Source: Acidobacteriota bacterium (lineage in GTDB: Bacteria; Acidobacteriota; Vicinamibacteria; Vicinamibacterales; CAVVIG01). Taken from it: DNA of 15,320 nt. Both the position numbers and the translations under genes were made by a program. The first letter of the stretch is position 1; each line of letters opens with the position of its first letter. The notes under the pieces were generated by a model. The model did no database searches and was not told the DNA's origin. It saw nothing but the letters and a program-made list of their open reading frames with translations. Shown here in pieces: positions 6,372 to 13,612 of this stretch. Location of the stretch: the NCBI GenBank assembly GCA_016195295.1, contig JACPZV010000064.1:1-15320 (forward strand), written 5' to 3'.

Positions 6372-8945
6372 TTACTGTACCGTCAGCGTCAAGGCGGCGG
6401 TGTTCGTCAGCGAGCCGGCCGTTCCACCGACGCCAACCACGTAGGTTCCGGCCGGCGTTCCGCTGCTCGGCACCACCCCGCCGGTCCCGGACAGCGTGAT
6501 GGTGTGGGGACTGCCGGCGGCGCCGTCGACGAGCGTCAACGTACCCGTGCGCGCTCCGGCCGAGGTCGGCGCAAAGCTGACGGCAATCGTGCAACTCGCG
6601 CCGGGATCAACCGAGCTGCCGCATGTATTCGTCTGGCTGAAGTCGCCGTTGGCCGTCACGGTCGCAATCGTCAAGGCGTCGGCGCCGACGTTCGTCAGAT
6701 ACACCAACTGCGCCGGCGACGTGGTGCCGACGACTTGCGAATCGAATGTGAGACTCGAGGGAAACAGCGCGATGCCCGCCGCCATCGCGGCGGACGCGGG
6801 CACGCCGCTGAAGACTGCCTGACCGAGCACGCCCGCCGCTGTCAGGGCGCAGACCGCCGCGGCCGCCGCGCGCCGCCGGACCGGCCGTCGCAACGCGAGC
6901 CAGACGACCGACGCCGCGAAGGGCCACAGCAGCATCGAGGGCGCTGGACGCAGCGGCGGGAAGTCAAACGGCGGCCGGCGGCCGCCCGCTTCATCGCCGC
7001 GTCTGAGCGTCGGCGCCGGCGCAGCGGCCGCCGTCGTCAGCGTCAAGGTCGCACTCGCCGCGTTCGGGCCCAAGGTGACGGTCGGCGGATTGAACGAACA
7101 CGACGCCTGCGGCGGCAACGTGGTGCTGTTGCACGCGAGCGTAATCGGGGTCCTGAACGGACCGACTTGCGGCGTCAGCGTGACGGTGAACCTCGCGGAC
7201 TTTCCGGCGGTCAACGTCGCCGTGTTCGGCGACACGACCGCCGCGAAGGTCGTCACGATCACGGTCATGTCGTGCGTGTCCGAGAAGCCGAAGCCGTTAT
7301 TGGTGGCGGCCACGGTGACGGCCGAGCCGCCGAACGGACACGTCATCGTGGCGCCGGGCGACGTGCCGCATCCGCCCGTCCAACTGAGCGCGGTGAGGGC
7401 ACACTGGTTGGGATCGGAGAATCCTAGCTGCGCCGGCGTGAGGGTCGCGCCGCTCGCGACGTTGCCGTCGGCGGACAGCGTCGCCGATCCCCTCCAGATC
7501 GGAAGCGTGGACTGCACCGCGGTCAACGCGTTCACGCGTCCGGCGCCGAAAATGTTGTTCGGAATTGGATCGCCCAGACGATCGGCGGTTTTCACCAGAA
7601 GATTTCGGAGCGTGCTGCGCGCCGACGCGGCGTCGATGGTCGTCGAGGAGCGGCTGAGCAGGCACGGCGCGCCCTGCAGGACGACGGCCGCCACGCCGCC
7701 CATCGCCGGCGCCGTCGCCGACGTGCCAAAGAACGGACTGCCGAATCCGCCGGAGCCCGTGACGGCCACGCCGTCGATCGCCGAGATATCAGGCTTCACG
7801 CGGCCGTCGAGCGTCGGCCCGCGGCTGCTGAAAAACTCCGCCGTCGAGTTCGAGGTGTCCAGACACGATTCGTTCGGCGTCGTCGTCCCGAACCTCGCCG
7901 CGGCCCCCGGCGACGCCGAGCAAATGGCGCCGACCGCCATGACGCTGACCGGCGAGCCGCCGGCGTCGCTTTGCGCCGAGACGCTGCGCGTGGCCGTGTT
8001 GTAGTTGTGGCGTTCGTGCCGGCCGGCCGTCAAAAGCAGCGGGCCGCCGCCGGCGCACTCCGGTTGAAACGAAAACAGATTGAGGTTCTTCGGCTGCGCG
8101 GCGTCCCGTACGTTCTGAAGGACGACGCGGAAGAAATCCTGGCTGCCGCGGTTGACGTAGTCGATGAACTCCGTCGGATCCTGCCGGCCGTTCTGCGCGT
8201 CGGTGCTGCTGGCGACGACGCGTCCGGTGCTCTGCTGCACGAGATAGAGATCGTAGTTGTTGCGCGAGGCGCCGAACGGATCGTCCCAGCTCAGGAAGAT
8301 CGCGACTTCGCCATTCTGCGGCAGTGCGATGAGGTTGTACGGCTGCGAACCGAGGCCGAGCACGTCGGTCGTGTCCGCGGTCCGTTGAAACAAGTGCAGT
8401 TTGCCCGGATTGACGATGCCGCTCACCGTCGAACCGTCCACGCCGGAATTCGTGTAGGCGCCGTAGTAGTGCTCGTCGGCGTCGTTGCCGACCGACGTGA
8501 AGTAGGCCCGAATGGGAAACGCCGGGTTGTTCAGCGCCGCCGCCGTCGTACTCGAGACCAGGCTGGTGCCGTCGAACGGGACGCCGAAGAAGCCGATGTC
8601 GTCGAGCACCACGTCGTTCGACGCCGCGAGAAAGTTCACGGCCTGCGTGAACGCCAGATCGGTGTCGAAGTTGGCGAACGATAGCTTCGCCGACGGCGCC
8701 AGGTCGTGCACGATTTCCAGAATCGCCGTCCCTTCGGCGCCGGCGCCGGCAAAACCGCACGCGGGCGTCGACGGCGGCAGGCCTTCGAGATCGCCGTTCG
8801 CCTGGAACGAGCGGCCGACGATGCCGCCGATCGACGAAATGAGCACGCCGCTCGAGTTGCGCGTTCCCGAGGAGGCCGGCAAGTCGCCCATCGACATCGG
8901 CCCGTCCGTCACGCCGCCGCACGTCGTGCAGTTGCTGTCGAACAC
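6372..8945 (-). pseudogene. Subtilisin-like (S8) secreted protease, main C-terminal part of a broken gene
   Basis: This open frame of 857 residues begins inside the protease domain (FDSNCTTCGG) without signal peptide or propeptide; those are encoded in another frame at 8909-9469. Visible parts: oxyanion-hole region FTSVGND (149-155), SSRGPTLDGRVKPDI (373-387), and the catalytic Ser motif GTSATAPAMGG with S409. An Ig-like beta domain follows (about 567-637), then a Pro/Arg-rich linker, a hydrophobic region with one or two membrane segments (668-712), and a choice-of-anchor/ASH-like domain (727-822, FPSSLTFDSQVVGTTS). The protein ends with GTPAGTYVVGV and a beta tail. At the place where S8 enzymes have the catalytic HGT, this one has EGT (E71). 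GTG at 8945 is only the first possible start; in the ancestral gene it was an internal codon. The gene is probably inactive unless the frameshift is a sequencing error. Confidence 0.82.
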
Positions 8946-9469
8946 GCCCTTCTCGAGTCGCTTTCACTTATCGCGGCGCCGGCCCGATGGCGCGCGTAGG
9001 TCGGCAACCGGATCTCGTTCACCACCGGCAGTGCGGCCACGATCTGCAATCGGTCCACGGGCACACGAGCCTGCACGCGACGCCGCGCGGCATCGCGAAT
9101 CTCAATCGTCGCTCCCGCCGCGGCCAACTGGCCGACGACTTCGTCCGTGACCGCCTCCACCAGCACGTAGACCTGCGCGGCGTTGTTCTGGTCGATGCGC
9201 AGCCACCTGCCCGCGATCGCGTCCTGTACGGATCTGGGGAGCGCATCGAAGGACATCACGGGTGCAGGCGCCGCAGCGAGCCCAGGCGCGGGCGCGGCGG
9301 CTGGTGTTTGCGGCACGGCCTGCACGAGATCCGCGAGCACGGTCGTCAACTTCACCGTATTGGATTGGGCAGCGACGTCAGTGCGTTGTGCGGTCAGTGC
9401 GAGCGCGGACGCCAGGAGGGCGGCGGCGGCAGACAAACCGAGCCGGTGCGAACGACTATCCATGGACAT
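8909..9469 (-). pseudogene. Subtilisin-like protease, signal peptide and propeptide part of the same broken gene
   Basis: Starts at ATG 9469 (or ATG 9463) with a signal peptide: basic SRSHR, hydrophobic core GLSAAAALLASALALTA (residues 11-27) and a likely cleavage near AAQS. A Pro/Ala linker and a propeptide-like domain follow (about 72-160), ending VNEIRLPTYARHRAGAAISE. After about residue 172 (codon at 8954-8956) the frame turns into ARRAAA and stops at 8909. The continuing protease reading (KGVFDSNCTTC) is in a different frame from 8951 downward, so one base appears to have been lost near 8950. Related proteases normally have about 30 more residues here, with a GxGVxVGVxSD segment bearing the catalytic Asp. 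That segment is absent, pointing to a deletion as well as a frameshift. The absence is judged from family knowledge, not from an alignment. Confidence 0.75.
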
Positions 9470-9486
9470 GAAACGGCAGTGTCAAC

Positions 9487-9750
9487 TTAGACGACGGTCC
9501 TGTGACAAAAGTGTGGTGCGCTCACGCCCGGCGAGCGCCGATCCCAGGCTGGCACTGGATCCGAGCTTACGACACCGTTGGGCCGAAGAACAAGCCGAGT
9601 GTCCAGAGTATGGATCATCGCCGGTCGGGTCGCCAGTTCGCAGACGAGATCGATCTCCACGCAGCATCCCAGCGGGATTTGGGCGACGCCGAACGCGCTG
9701 CGCGCGTGGGCGCCGCGTTCGCCGAACACGGACTGGAAAAGTTCCGACAT
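9487..9750 (-). pseudogene. RidA-like gene remnant (C-terminal end only)
   Basis: This 87-residue frame begins MSELFQSVFGERGAHARSAF and continues GVAQIPLGCCVEIDLVCELA (to residue 40). That matches the last ~35 residues of RidA/YjgF/UK114 enamine deaminases (xxVFG...ARSAxGVAxLPxGAxVEIExxA). The first ~90 residues of a RidA domain, which form most of the trimeric active site, are missing, and residues 41-87 match nothing known to me. Yet the ATG at 9750 has a textbook Shine-Dalgarno: GAGGAG lies six bases upstream, 18 bases after the arsR stop. This suggests an internal deletion that joined the original start to the end of the gene. The product, if made, would not be a working Rid enzyme. RidA genes often accompany PLP-dependent dehydratases, and one lies just across arsR. 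Confidence 0.55.
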
Positions 9751-9767
9751 CAGAACTCCTCGACCGT

Positions 9768-10070
9768 CTAGAACGCCGCCCGGAGGGCGCGCTTGATTTC
9801 GGCGATCTTCTTTTCGTCGCGCGTGTAGAACGTCCACTGTTTCATTCGCTTCGCGCGCAGGAGGCCGGCGTGCGAGAGGATCCGCAGGTGCTCGCTGGCC
9901 GTCGGCTGGCTCACGCCGAGCTTGTGCGCGATGAAGACGCTGCAGACGCCGTCCCGGACCAGATCCCCGTCGGTCTGCGGAGGGAAGTGCGCCCGCGGCT
10001 TTTTCAGCCAGTTCAGAATATCCAATCGGCGGTCGTTCGCGAGCGCCTTGCGCGCGGCGGAAGATAGCAT
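9768..10070 (-). CDS. ArsR-family winged-helix transcriptional regulator
   Basis: A 100-residue protein. It opens with ALANDRRLDILNWL (residues 9-22), the usual ArsR first helices. The helix-turn-helix follows (VFIAHKLGVSQPTASEHLRI, 45-64), then a wing (LLRAKRMKQWTFYTRD, 70-85). No ELCVCDL metal-binding motif is present and only one cysteine (C43) is seen, so metal sensing is unlikely. ATG at 10070 gives the normal family length; an in-frame extension to 10148 overlaps the divergent gene and is rejected. The gene is transcribed away from a threonine dehydratase-like gene 49 bases off and lies ahead of a RidA remnant. It would plausibly control this small amino-acid or enamine module and itself. 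It is the only undamaged gene in the zone from 6372 to 11060 apart from the two lipoproteins at its left end. Confidence 0.85.
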   Translation of the reverse strand: MLSSAARKALANDRRLDILNWLKKPRAHFPPQTDGDLVRDGVCSVFIAHKLGVSQPTASEHLRILSHAGLLRAKRMKQWTFYTRDEKKIAEIKRALRAAF

Positions 10071-10119
10071 ATTCGCCAATTTGCCATCTAACGAAGTGTA
10101 TGTCAAGATCGGCGCCCGA
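10071..10119. promoter_or_regulatory. Divergent intergenic region between arsR and the dehydratase-like gene
   Basis: A 49-base spacer that must hold start signals for both directions. On the minus strand a perfect -35 hexamer TTGACA lies at 10106-10101. At 17 bases spacing the -10 position is CAAATT (10083-10078), a poor match, which would make the arsR message nearly leaderless. A loose dyad TTCG (10072-10075) ... CGAA (10092-10095) could be part of an ArsR operator. No good promoter is visible for the plus-strand gene. Confidence 0.3.
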
Positions 10120-11060
10120 ATGCGCCTGGCCGTCGACCGGTCCGACATCGAACGCGTCTACCCCGTCATCAGGTCGTACATCCGGATGACGCCGGTGGTG
10201 GAGGTGAGCGGCGCCGACTTCGGGCTGCCGCCGTTCGCCCTCACGCTCAAGCTCGAACACCTGCAGCACGCCGGCTCATTCAAGACGCGAGGCGCCTTTG
10301 CCAATCTCCTCCTTCGCCATCCGCCGGAAGCCGGCGTCGTCGCCGCGTCGGGCGGCAACCACGGCGCCGCTGTCGCGTACGCGGCGATGCGGCTCGGGAG
10401 GCCCGCGCGGATTTTCGTGCCGACCGTCTCCTCCCCCGCGAAGATCGAGCGCATCCGCGCGTACGGAGCGGACCTGACCGTCATCGGTGACCGGTACGCG
10501 GAGGCGCTCGCCGCGAGCATCGAATGGAGCCAGACGTCCGGCGCCATGCCGATCCACGCCTTCGATCAGATCGAGACGATCGCCGGACAAGGAACGCTGG
10601 GCCTCGAGCTGTCGCGGCAGGCGCCCGAGCTCGACACGGTGCTCGTCGCCGTCGGCGGCGGCGGACTGATCGGCGGGATTGCGGCGTGGTACGGCTCCGC
10701 CACGCGAGTCGTTGCCGTCGAGCCGGAGGGCGCGCCGACCCTGCACGGGCGCTGACGGCCGGAGAGCCCGTGGACGCCGCGACCGGCAGCGTCGCCGCCG
10801 ATTCGCTGGCGCCCAAGCGCGTCGGATCGCTGATGTTCCCGATCGCGCAGGCGCACGTCGATCGCGTCGTGCTGGTGAGCGACGACGACATTCGGCGCGC
10901 GCAGCGAACGCTCTGGGAGGGGTTGCGGCTGGTGGCGGAGCCTGGCGGCTCGACCGCGTTCGCGGCGCTGCTGTCAGGCGCCTATCGGCCGGCCGACAGC
11001 GAGCGGGTCGCCGTCGTCGTCAGCGGCGCCAACGCCACGGCGGTCAACTTCGCGGCCTGA
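10120..11060 (+). pseudogene. Threonine/serine dehydratase-like PLP enzyme, frameshifted
   Basis: Fold-type II PLP enzyme. The first part (ATG 10120 to TGA 10753-10755) has the Schiff-base lysine K55 in AGSFKTRGAF, the phosphate/substrate loop ASGGNHG (76-82) and the PLP-phosphate loop VGGGGLIGG (178-186). It then stops after TLHGR. The rest (ALTAGEPVDAATGSVAADSL ... VVVSGANATAVNFAA) continues in another frame to TGA 11058-11060. One extra base near 10746 would give a 313-residue enzyme of normal length, so this is a single-base deletion (CACGGGCG where CAC-nGG-GCG is expected). GTG at 10096 is an alternative start. The enzyme would deaminate L-threonine or L-serine to a 2-oxo acid through an enamine; related members are serine racemases or hydroxyaspartate dehydratases. 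A sequencing error cannot be excluded. Confidence 0.85.
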
Positions 11061-11076
11061 CGAATGGAGATGAGGA

Positions 11077-12525
11077 TTAACGGGTGGGCCGAATTCGCTG
11101 CCAGATGTCGACCGCGCGACGGCCGGCGGCGTCCGTCGTCGACACGCGGGCCGGCCACGTGCGCGCGTAGCCTTCCGACGCCCACTTCTTCGTGGCATCG
11201 ATGCCCATCTTCCCGCCGTACGCCGGAAGGTCGGCCGCATCGTCGAGATCGTCGACCGGACCTTTCGTCATTTGCACGTCGCGCAGCGGATCCATGTGCG
11301 TGCCGACGATCCACGCGACCTGACTGAGGTCATGGACGTTCACGTCCTTGTCGACGACGACGATCGTCTTCGAGAACATCAATTGGCCGAGGCCCCAGAA
11401 GGCGTTCATGATCTTGCGCGCGTGGCCGGGATAGCGCTTGTCGATCGACACGATCACCAGGTTGTGGAAGATACCCTCGGCCGGGAAATGCATGTCGACT
11501 ATTTCGGGCAGCGTCTTGCGGATTATCGGCAGGAAGATCCGCTCGCTCGCCAGGCCCAGGTAGTAGTCCTCCATCGGCGGCACGCCGACGACCGTTGTCA
11601 GGTAAATGGACGCCTTGCGCTGCGTGATGCACGTGAGATGGAAGACGGGATAGTCGTCGGGCTGTGAATACAGGCCGGTGTGATCGCCAAACGGTCCTTC
11701 ACGGCGCCGCTCGCCCGGATCGACGTAGCCTTCGAGCACGATGTGCGAGCTCGCGGGCACTTCGAGGTCGACGGTGATGCACTTGACCAGCTCGATGCGA
11801 CGTCGGGCGAGGAAGCCGGCGAGCAGCAGCTCGTCGAGTCCTTCCGGCATCGGCGCGGTCGCGCAGTACGGCAGGACGGGCTCGGCGCTCAGCGCGACAG
11901 CGACCTCGAGTCGCTTGCCCAGGCGCTCGGCGACGCGGTAGTGCTGCGCGCCCCCCTTGTGCCGCTGCCAGTGCATGCCGGTCGTCCGGCCGTCGAACAC
12001 CTGCATGCGGTAGGCGCCAATGTTCCGCACCCCGGTCTCGGGATCTTTCGTGAAGACGAGCGGGAACGTGATGTACCGGCCGCCGTCCTCGGGCCAGCAT
12101 TTGAGGATCGGCAAGGCGTCGAGCGTCCCGCCCTTCTGCACGACCTCGTGGCACGACGCGTCCTTCACGGTCTTCGGCATCAGATCGCGCAGCCGTCCGA
12201 CCATCGGCAGCATCTTCAGCGCATCCATGATGCCTTCGGGCACCTGCGGTGTCATCAGCTCGTCTATTTCGTTGGCGAGATCGTCGAGCGTTTTCACGCC
12301 GAGCGCGAGGCACATCCGTTCGTTGGAACCGTAGACGTTGGTCGCGACGGGCATGTCGAAGCCCGACGGCTTGTCAAACAGGAGCGCCGGACCACCGCCC
12401 GGCGACTTGCACGCGCGGTCGGTGACGGCGGCGATCTCGAGGTCCGGGCTGACAGGCTCCGCAATGCGCGCGAGGAGGTTGCGCTTGTCGAGGTCGGCGA
12501 GAAAAGCGTCGAGGTCTTCGTACAT
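11077..12525 (-). CDS. ubiD: UbiD-family prenyl-FMN-dependent decarboxylase
   Basis: This 482-residue UbiD carboxy-lyase shows the family order: PALLFDKPSGFDMPVATNVY (46-65), the cofactor-binding segment NIGAYRMQVFDGRTTGMHWQ (168-187, with R173), HIVLEGYVDPG (261-271, E265), EGPFGDHTGLYS (276-287, E276 and D281), and KDVNVHDLSQVAWIVGTHMD near the end. UbiD enzymes use prenylated FMN supplied by UbiX plus a metal and K ion to decarboxylate unsaturated or aromatic acids. With a UbiX, a UbiA and futalosine genes nearby, removal of the carboxyl group of the naphthoate ring (the MqnL role) is the best guess. ATG at 12525 starts directly after the TAG of the upstream oxidoreductase. No Shine-Dalgarno is seen; the leader is a CACGAAG repeat. 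The tail beyond residue 445 is variable and basic. Confidence 0.92.
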   Translation of the reverse strand: MYEDLDAFLADLDKRNLLARIAEPVSPDLEIAAVTDRACKSPGGGPALLFDKPSGFDMPVATNVYGSNERMCLALGVKTLDDLANEIDELMTPQVPEGIMDALKMLPMVGRLRDLMPKTVKDASCHEVVQKGGTLDALPILKCWPEDGGRYITFPLVFTKDPETGVRNIGAYRMQVFDGRTTGMHWQRHKGGAQHYRVAERLGKRLEVAVALSAEPVLPYCATAPMPEGLDELLLAGFLARRRIELVKCITVDLEVPASSHIVLEGYVDPGERRREGPFGDHTGLYSQPDDYPVFHLTCITQRKASIYLTTVVGVPPMEDYYLGLASERIFLPIIRKTLPEIVDMHFPAEGIFHNLVIVSIDKRYPGHARKIMNAFWGLGQLMFSKTIVVVDKDVNVHDLSQVAWIVGTHMDPLRDVQMTKGPVDDLDDAADLPAYGGKMGIDATKKWASEGYARTWPARVSTTDAAGRRAVDIWQRIRPTR

Positions 12526-13494
12526 CTATGTCGTCTTCGTGCCTTCGTGTTTTCGTGGTTGCATTTCGTCGCGGGCCATTTTATCCGTAATCGCCTGCGC
12601 GACGGCGAGCGCACGACGGCCTTGCTCGCCGGTGACGGTCGGCGCGCGGCGCGAGACGACGGCGTCGACGAAGTCCGCCAGCTCGAGCTTCAACGGCTCC
12701 TCTGCGGAGACGTCGATGTCGTCGCCCTCGATCGACGGCATCGGCCCGCTGCCCTTTTCGAGCCGGTACTGTTCCACCTTTTGCGCGGCGTAGTCGATCG
12801 AGAGATACGACGCCGGCTGGAAGAAGCGAATCTTGCGCACGCGATCCCGGCTGATGCGGCTGGCCGTCAGATTCGCGATGCAGCCGTTGGCGAAGCGGAG
12901 TCGCGCGTTGGCGATGTCGACACGCGAGGTGAGCACGGGCACGCCCACGGCGTCGATCGACTCCACCTCCGAGCGCACGATCGACAGCACGACGTCGAGA
13001 TCGTGAATCATCAGATCGAAGACGACGTCGATGTCGAGGCTGCGCTCGGGAAACGTGCCGAGGCGGTGGACTTCGATGAAGCGCGGATCGGTCAGGAACG
13101 GCCTCGACGCGGCGACGGCCGGATTGAAGCGTTCCGTCTGCCCCACCGCCAGGGTCGCGTCCGCCTTCGCGGCCGCTGCAATCATCTCGTCCGCTTCGGC
13201 GAGACTGCGCGCCATCGGCTTTTCCACCAACACCGGGACGCCGGATTGCAGGAAGGGCAGCGCGATCTCGGCGTGGAGGTCGGTCGGCACGGCGATGGTC
13301 ACGGCGTCGACGCGCCCGAGCACGTCGCGCGCGTCGTAGGCCGGCTGCGTATGGTGCGCGGCGGCGATTTCGTCCGCGCGGGCACGATTGGTGTCTACCG
13401 CCGCCATCAGCCGCACGCCCGGGAGCGACGAGAGAATTCGGGCGTGATGCTTCCCGAGATGCCCGACGCCGATCACTGCTATTCGCAACGCCAT
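12526..13494 (-). CDS. Gfo/Idh/MocA-family oxidoreductase of the lipid A locus (possible GnnA)
   Basis: A 322-residue NAD(P)-dependent oxidoreductase. The Rossmann loop is GVGHLGKHH (residues 9-17), the catalytic EKP is at 91-93, an ERFNPAV segment lies at 121-127, and the active-site DLMIHDLD is at 160-167 (D160, H164). The immediate neighbours lpxI and lpxA suggest action on a UDP-sugar. GnnA of this family oxidises the 3-OH of UDP-GlcNAc before amination for amide-linked lipid A, and is one candidate function; no GnnB aminotransferase is visible here. ATG at 13494 was chosen because it leads straight into the Rossmann strand; the frame opens earlier, at 13536, through repeat sequence. The last ~12 residues (QPRKHEGTKTT) are encoded by a CACGAAG intergenic repeat and end one base before the ubiD ATG. 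Confidence 0.85.
   Translation of the reverse strand: MALRIAVIGVGHLGKHHARILSSLPGVRLMAAVDTNRARADEIAAAHHTQPAYDARDVLGRVDAVTIAVPTDLHAEIALPFLQSGVPVLVEKPMARSLAEADEMIAAAAKADATLAVGQTERFNPAVAASRPFLTDPRFIEVHRLGTFPERSLDIDVVFDLMIHDLDVVLSIVRSEVESIDAVGVPVLTSRVDIANARLRFANGCIANLTASRISRDRVRKIRFFQPASYLSIDYAAQKVEQYRLEKGSGPMPSIEGDDIDVSAEEPLKLELADFVDAVVSRRAPTVTGEQGRRALAVAQAITDKMARDEMQPRKHEGTKTT
12535..12560. repeat. CACGAAG-type repeat at the oxidoreductase/ubiD junction
   Basis: Three degenerate units, CTTCGTG, CCTTCGTG and TTTTCGTGG on the plus strand, run to 12560. On the transcribed strand they are read as the oxidoreductase tail PRKHEGTK. The same unit occurs in the inverted pair at 13516-13599, so this is a repeat family within the window and not a chance match. 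Confidence 0.75.
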
Positions 13495-13515
13495 TGCTAA
13501 TGAGCGAGGACTGTA

Positions 13516-13599
13516 GGCCACGAAGGCACGAAGCACACGAAGAAGAAAAAGAAGTGTTGCACAAAGCTCTCTTCTTCGTGCTTTCGTGTTTTCGTGGCC
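13516..13599. repeat. Inverted CACGAAG repeat (long hairpin) between lpxI and the oxidoreductase
   Basis: The left arm 13516-13545 starts GGCCACGAAGGCACGAAG. The right arm 13571-13599 reads CTTCTTCGTGCTTTCGTG and ends in TTCGTGGCC. The arms are nearly complementary over about 26 of 29-30 bases, with ends GGCCACGAA/TTCGTGGCC and inner CACGAAGAAG/CTTCTTCGTG perfect. The loop is 25 bases (13546-13570) and contains AAAAAGAAG. The element fills most of the 118-base gap between lpxI and the oxidoreductase; no promoter or gene is seen in the rest. It could form a strong stem in the transcript, but there is no terminator-like T-run directly after the stem. Confidence 0.8.
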
Positions 13600-13612
13600 A
13601 CAGGCGGTCGCG

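Noticed and set aside
5866..6499. Plus-strand frames over the lipoproteins
   Set aside because: Low-complexity Arg- or Val-rich translations opposite genes with clear signal peptides.
9480..9485. TTGACA (minus strand) as -35 of the protease gene
   Set aside because: A -10 at normal spacing would fall at about 9457-9462, downstream of the start codon; no TATAAT-like hexamer is there.
9502..9771. Plus-strand open frame of 89 residues opposite the RidA remnant
   Set aside because: No family resemblance and no ribosome site; the minus strand shows a recognisable Rid C-terminus and a strong ribosome site.
11680..13500. A 606-residue plus-strand open frame across ubiD and the oxidoreductase
   Set aside because: It is antisense to two well-supported enzymes, is rich in Arg, His, Asp and Val as expected for the shadow of a high-GC gene, and has no recognisable domain.
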